Assembly: GCF_002278035.1 (NCBI RefSeq)
Contig: NZ_CP022603.1
Span: forward strand, 186,001-250,000
Origin: Ochrobactrum quorumnocens
GTDB lineage: Bacteria; Pseudomonadota; Alphaproteobacteria; Rhizobiales; Rhizobiaceae
Direction of reading: 5' to 3'
DNA length: 64,000 bases
The notes below the pieces were generated by a model, which worked only from the letters and a program-made list of their open reading frames with translations, was not told the origin of the DNA and made no database searches. Of the stretch, positions 60,262 through 64,000 are shown piece after piece. The first letter of the stretch is position 1; each line of letters opens with the position of its first letter. Made by a program: the position numbers and the translations under genes.

Positions 60262-62487
60262 ATGAAACAACACAATCGACGGCTTGATGTGGTTCTGGCG
60301 CTGGCTTTGATAGCGTTTCTTATCTTGCCCTGGTACCGCATCGAGCAAGGCTTCTTCCGCTTCAGCTGGCTTGACGGGTTTTTCAGTCAAGCCGAAAACG
60401 CTCCGGGCATTTTGCAAATATTCGCTTACGGTCGACCTTGGCTCGCTGTAGTCGCGGTGCTTATGCTCATATGTGGGTTTGCACGTTTTGCGATGTCTGT
60501 GGAAAAACGCACCTCTGTTCTGATCGGTGCGAGCCTTTTGGGCGCTGGATTCCTCGCGTTGCAGGGGCTGGCAATCGGCTTTACCGGCTGGAACTGGGCC
60601 TTAAGCGAAACATTCTTCGGGCAGCTTGCAGACGGGCAACCAGCGTTCGGTGCGGGTGCTGTTCTGACAGGCCTATGCTTTCTTTTGATTTTTTCGTTCG
60701 CTCTAGCTGAACGTGGGGTGATGAAAGGTGATGCTTTTGTTGTCTCTTCCATCACGTTGCTGGTAGCCCTTGTCAGTGTCTTTGTATTCTATCCGATCAT
60801 CAGCATGTTTGCAGGTTCGGTTCAGGACTTTGATGGCTCTTTTAATCCCGATGGTTTCATCGGCAACATTCAGGATTCCTCGATCTGGAGCCTTGCCTGT
60901 GTGATTGGCGACGGGCGCTGCGGCGTTGCATGGCGCACGCTGTGGCTGGCACTGATGACCGCCACAGGTTCCACAGTGCTTGGGCTTTCGTTTGCGCTTG
61001 TTGCAACGCGTACGGGTTTTCCGTTTAAGAAGGGCCTGCGTATTCTCACTGTGCTGCCGATCATCACGCCACCATTTGTCATTGGTCTGGCGCTCACATT
61101 GCTGTTCGGTCGCGCTGGTGTGGTAACTGAACAGATTTCCTACTTCTTTGGCGTTGAACCGGGCCGCTGGCTTTATGGCCTTACGGGTATCTGGATCGCA
61201 CAGGTGCTTTCGTTCACGCCCATTACCTTTCTGGTTTTGATCGGCGTTGTTGAGGGCGTTTCTCCTTCAATGGAAGAAGCATCGCAAACTCTGCGTGCTG
61301 ATCGCTGGCGAACGTTTAATCGTGTGTCGCTGCCGCTTATGGCGCCGGGTCTTGCCAATGCATTCCTGATTGCCTTTATCGAAAGCATGGCGGATTTCGG
61401 TAACCCGATGGTGCTGGGTGGCAGCCATGGTGTGCTTTCGACCGAGATATTCTTTGCCGTTGTAGGCGCGCAAAACGATCCGTCGCGCGCTGCGGTTCTC
61501 GCGATCGTTCTGCTCTGCTTCACACTGTCTGCGTTTCTTATCCAGCGTTTGTGGCTATCGGGCAAAAACTTTGCGACCGTCACCGGCAAGGGTGATTCCG
61601 GCATACATGCCGCGCTGCCAAATGGACTCAAGATCGGCGTCTATGCTCTTGTTATTCCATGGATGATTTTCACGGTCGTTGTTTACTTGATGATCCTTAT
61701 TGGTGGCTTTGTACGTACATGGGGCCTCGATAATTCACTGACCTTTGATCATTATCGTCGTGCTTTCTCGGTTGCGTGGACCGATAGCGGCTTTGCCTGG
61801 ACGGGCGTTGCGTGGAACTCCTTCTGGACCACGATGGAGATATCGCTTATCTCGGCACCGCTCACCGCGGCGGTTGGGCTGCTCACTGCTTATCTGATCG
61901 TGCGACAGCGGTTTTTTGGGCGCAGTGTGTTTGAGTTCGCACTGATGTTGAGCTTCGCCATTCCAGGAACGGTCATTGGTGTCAGCTACATCATGGCTTT
62001 CAATCTGCCGCCGCTTGAAATGACGGGCACAGCACTGATCCTGATTGCCTGTTTCGTGTTCCGCAATATGCCCGTTGGCGTGCGCGGTGGGATTGCTGCG
62101 ATGAGCCAGCTGGACAAGAGCCTTGATGAAGCTTCGCTTACCCTGCGGGCAGGTAGTTTCCGCACCATCCGCAAGGTGATCCTGCCGCTTCTGCGACCTG
62201 CGATCACAGCAGCGCTCGTCTATTCCTTCGTGCGTGCCATCACATCGATCAGCGCCGTGATCTTCCTTGTTTCGGCGGAATACAACATGGCGACCTCTTA
62301 CATCGTAGGCCTTGTCGAAAATGGCGAGTTCGGTGTGGCGATCGCCTATTCTTCGGCACTCATCCTCGTCATGGTGGTTGTGATCGTCACCTTCCAGCTT
62401 CTTGTCGGCGAACGCAGGCTGCGGCGCGAAAATCGCGTCGCAACGCTCACGCCGATCAAAACCGTTCAACAGGAGAAAGCCGTATGA
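60262..62487 (+). CDS. FbpB/AfuB-type ABC transporter permease (fused, two-domain)
   Basis: A 741-residue membrane protein with about twelve to fifteen transmembrane segments in two permease halves. Each half has an EAA loop: SMEEASQTLRADRWRTFNRV then SLPLMAPGLANAFLIAF, and LDEASLTLRAGSFRTIRKVI then LPLLRPAITAALVYSF. The fusion replaces a homodimer, as in FbpB/AfuB. The N-terminal third has extra helices before the first permease core. It starts 130 bases after the receptor gene and ends overlapping the ATPase start by four bases. Imports the ligand of the upstream receptor. Confidence 0.92.
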   Translation: MKQHNRRLDVVLALALIAFLILPWYRIEQGFFRFSWLDGFFSQAENAPGILQIFAYGRPWLAVVAVLMLICGFARFAMSVEKRTSVLIGASLLGAGFLALQGLAIGFTGWNWALSETFFGQLADGQPAFGAGAVLTGLCFLLIFSFALAERGVMKGDAFVVSSITLLVALVSVFVFYPIISMFAGSVQDFDGSFNPDGFIGNIQDSSIWSLACVIGDGRCGVAWRTLWLALMTATGSTVLGLSFALVATRTGFPFKKGLRILTVLPIITPPFVIGLALTLLFGRAGVVTEQISYFFGVEPGRWLYGLTGIWIAQVLSFTPITFLVLIGVVEGVSPSMEEASQTLRADRWRTFNRVSLPLMAPGLANAFLIAFIESMADFGNPMVLGGSHGVLSTEIFFAVVGAQNDPSRAAVLAIVLLCFTLSAFLIQRLWLSGKNFATVTGKGDSGIHAALPNGLKIGVYALVIPWMIFTVVVYLMILIGGFVRTWGLDNSLTFDHYRRAFSVAWTDSGFAWTGVAWNSFWTTMEISLISAPLTAAVGLLTAYLIVRQRFFGRSVFEFALMLSFAIPGTVIGVSYIMAFNLPPLEMTGTALILIACFVFRNMPVGVRGGIAAMSQLDKSLDEASLTLRAGSFRTIRKVILPLLRPAITAALVYSFVRAITSISAVIFLVSAEYNMATSYIVGLVENGEFGVAIAYSSALILVMVVVIVTFQLLVGERRLRRENRVATLTPIKTVQQEKAV

Positions 62488-63545
62488 CCACGATCCGTCC
62501 CGGCTCCGTTACCTTTCAAAACGTGACGAAGAAGTTCGGTAATTTCACCGCTCTGCCTGACCTTTCGCTCACCGTTGAACCCGGCACATTGGTTACGTTG
62601 CTCGGCCCATCCGGTTGCGGGAAGACCACGACCCTGCGTCTGCTGGCGGGCCTTGAACATCCAACCTCAGGCCGCATTCTGATCGGCGACAAGGATGTGA
62701 CAATGCTTCCCGCCAACGAGCGCGATGTATCGATGGTGTTTCAATCCTATGCGCTGTTTCCGCATATGAGTTCGCTCGATAATGTTGCTTATGGGCTTGA
62801 ATCTTCTGGATTAAAGAAGAAGGAAGCGCGTGAGCGGGCGGAGGAAGGGCTGAAGCTTGTTGGCCTTGCCGGTATGGGACATCGCCTTCCGGCAGAGCTC
62901 TCCGGCGGGCAGCAGCAGCGTGTTGCAGTTGCGCGTGCTCTTGTGCTGGAGCCGCAGGTGCTGCTGCTTGATGAACCGCTTTCCAATCTCGATGCGCGGC
63001 TGCGTCGTCGCGTGAGGACCGAAATCAGAGAACTACAGCAAAGGCTTGGTTTTACAGCAGTTTATGTCACCCACGATCAGGACGAAGCTTTGGCTGTGTC
63101 CGATACAATTATTGTCATGAAAGACGGCGATATAGCGCAGCAAGGCAGCCCGCGCGATCTATATGAGTCTCCCGCCTCTGCCTTCATTGCAGACTTCATG
63201 GGTGAGGCAAATGTCGTTCCCTGTGAAGTTGTCAGCGCAGAAAATGGAGAAGCTGTCATTCGTATTGGGAAGCTCAGTCATCGCCTTGCATCATCACATG
63301 CAAGGCTAGGACCAGCACAGCTGGCGGTTCGCCCAAATGCGGTGAGCCTGCAAGCCCAGAGTGGCGGAGACTTCCCCGGACGCGTGGCCCATTCCGCCTA
63401 TCTCGGTGATCATATCGAATATGAAATCGAGACTGAACACGGCAAGCTTTTCATTGTCGATCCGGCTGTTGAAGAAGCACTTCCGCCACAAACGGATGTG
63501 GCTATCCATTTCAAGCCACGCGGCCTTGCCATCATCAACAATTGA
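62484..63545 (+). CDS. FbpC/AfuC-type ABC transporter ATP-binding protein
   Basis: A 353-residue ATPase with a C-terminal TOBE-type regulatory domain. Walker A is GPSGCGKTTTLRLLAG, the Q-loop MVFQSYALFPHMSSLD, the signature LSGGQQQRVAVARAL, Walker B VLLLDEPLSNLDA and the H-loop VTHDQDEALAVSD. It overlaps the permease by four bases and is followed after 45 bases by the phosphatase gene. It energises the same importer. The C-terminal 100 residues are typical of FbpC/PotA-like proteins. Confidence 0.92.
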   Translation: MTTIRPGSVTFQNVTKKFGNFTALPDLSLTVEPGTLVTLLGPSGCGKTTTLRLLAGLEHPTSGRILIGDKDVTMLPANERDVSMVFQSYALFPHMSSLDNVAYGLESSGLKKKEARERAEEGLKLVGLAGMGHRLPAELSGGQQQRVAVARALVLEPQVLLLDEPLSNLDARLRRRVRTEIRELQQRLGFTAVYVTHDQDEALAVSDTIIVMKDGDIAQQGSPRDLYESPASAFIADFMGEANVVPCEVVSAENGEAVIRIGKLSHRLASSHARLGPAQLAVRPNAVSLQAQSGGDFPGRVAHSAYLGDHIEYEIETEHGKLFIVDPAVEEALPPQTDVAIHFKPRGLAIINN

Positions 63546-63590
63546 GCGCATGAACCATGCGCCTTTATTCCCTCTGACTGGAAACCAAGC

Positions 63591-64000
63591 ATGACATCAG
63601 ACATTTCAAAAGAGCTTGAAGCACGGTTTAAGCTTGCGCAAGACATTGCGCGCGAGGCTGGTGCGCTGGCACTCGATTACTTCAATCGCCGCGAGACGCT
63701 TGTGATTGAAATCAAGCGCGATCCGCAGGATGTGGTGTCCATTGCTGACCGCAATGTCGAGCAGCTGATTAACGAGCGCGTTTCGGCAGCTTTCAGCGAC
63801 GATGGCTTTCTGGGTGAAGAATATGGGCTGAATGCAGGTAGCTCAGGCTTTACATGGGTGGTCGATCCGATCGATGGCACCAGCCCGTTCGTCAATGGAA
63901 TGCCGAACTGGTGTGTTTCCATTGCGGTTCTCAAGGATGGCGAGCCAGTCATCGGTGTTATTCAGGCACCTTGCTTTGATGAGCTTTACGCATCGGCTAA
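63591..64000 (+). CDS. Inositol-monophosphatase-family phosphatase (partial, cut by window end)
   Basis: The first 136 codons of a FIG-superfamily Mg-dependent phosphatase. The metal motifs are visible: GEEYG (Glu), then VVDPIDGTSPFVNGMPNWCV, the WVVDPIDGT signature that binds two metals; the C-terminal DG motif is beyond the window. The family dephosphorylates inositol, fructose or histidinol phosphates. It follows an AfuABC/FbpABC-like importer in the same direction, consistent with dephosphorylation of an imported sugar phosphate. No stop is reached at 64000. Confidence 0.85.
   Translation, partial: MTSDISKELEARFKLAQDIAREAGALALDYFNRRETLVIEIKRDPQDVVSIADRNVEQLINERVSAAFSDDGFLGEEYGLNAGSSGFTWVVDPIDGTSPFVNGMPNWCVSIAVLKDGEPVIGVIQAPCFDELYASA

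Noticed and set aside
1..64000. CRISPR arrays, insertion sequences, prophage or tRNA genes
   Set aside because: Looked for regularly spaced repeats, transposase motifs and T-arm signatures; none was seen by eye. A dedicated scan could still find a missed tRNA.

Overview
The window is a gene-dense alphaproteobacterial segment, most like Brucellaceae (Brucella/Ochrobactrum). This placement rests on recognition rather than a search. Supporting signs are: many ABC and TRAP uptake cassettes each beside its own catabolic genes and regulator; a trifunctional PutA without a visible N-terminal DNA-binding domain, divergent from an Lrp-type regulator; a DUF1127 gene followed by CCUCCUCCC-loop ('cuckoo') RNAs; an Irr-type iron control element; and Rhizobiales-type short palindromic repeats. 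No phage, insertion sequence, CRISPR array, rRNA or tRNA was seen. The content fits an accessory chromosome or chromid devoted to nutrient scavenging.

Layout. 1-924: end of a FecCD/FecE-type iron-siderophore importer. 1443-6817 (minus): ribose-type sugar ABC transporter (binding protein, ATPase, two permeases) with an SMP-30 lactonase. 7187-9236: soluble GAF histidine kinase and LuxR-type response regulator, divergent from that transporter. 9169-16742: uronate/aldonate pathway (tagaturonate-reductase-like enzyme, GntR regulator, altronate dehydratase, LgoD-like zinc dehydrogenase, TRAP transporter). 16780-26235: divergent cluster with a family-1 ABC importer, RidA, an M81 (MlrC) metallohydrolase, SDR, RpiR regulator, a D-threonine-aldolase/D-serine-dehydratase-like PLP enzyme and an NTF2-like protein. 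26776-30000: glycine betaine/proline importer ProVWX.

30183-40338: a candidate structured RNA, then a seven-gene minus-strand operon (creatininase-family hydrolase, NMT1/SsuABC-type ABC transporter, CodA-like amidohydrolase, FAD-linked oxidase, RutR-like TetR regulator). It is divergent from a ferredoxin-reductase-like flavoprotein, a Rid protein lacking the usual Arg, and an MFS exporter. A RutR-like palindrome sits between the two arms. This is the best candidate for an undescribed catabolic system.

40357-40753: DUF1127 gene with two tandem cuckoo hairpins and a terminator. 40930-41517: secreted protein of unknown function. 41760-46285: tandem glycine riboswitch and gcvT-gcvH-gcvP. 46551-46652: a third, solitary cuckoo hairpin with its own terminator. 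46951-48322: small membrane protein and a sterol-desaturase-like hydroxylase. 48481-52880: ICE box and the iron-uptake operon efeU-efeO-efeB plus a second M75 protein. 53022-54506: mannitol 2-dehydrogenase. 54559-58885: Lrp-type regulator and putA. 59104-64000: FbpABC/AfuABC-like importer followed by an inositol-monophosphatase-family phosphatase cut by the window end, which suggests sugar-phosphate uptake and dephosphorylation.

Functions were assigned by reading motifs and gene order. No database search was run, and substrate assignments are inferences unless stated otherwise.
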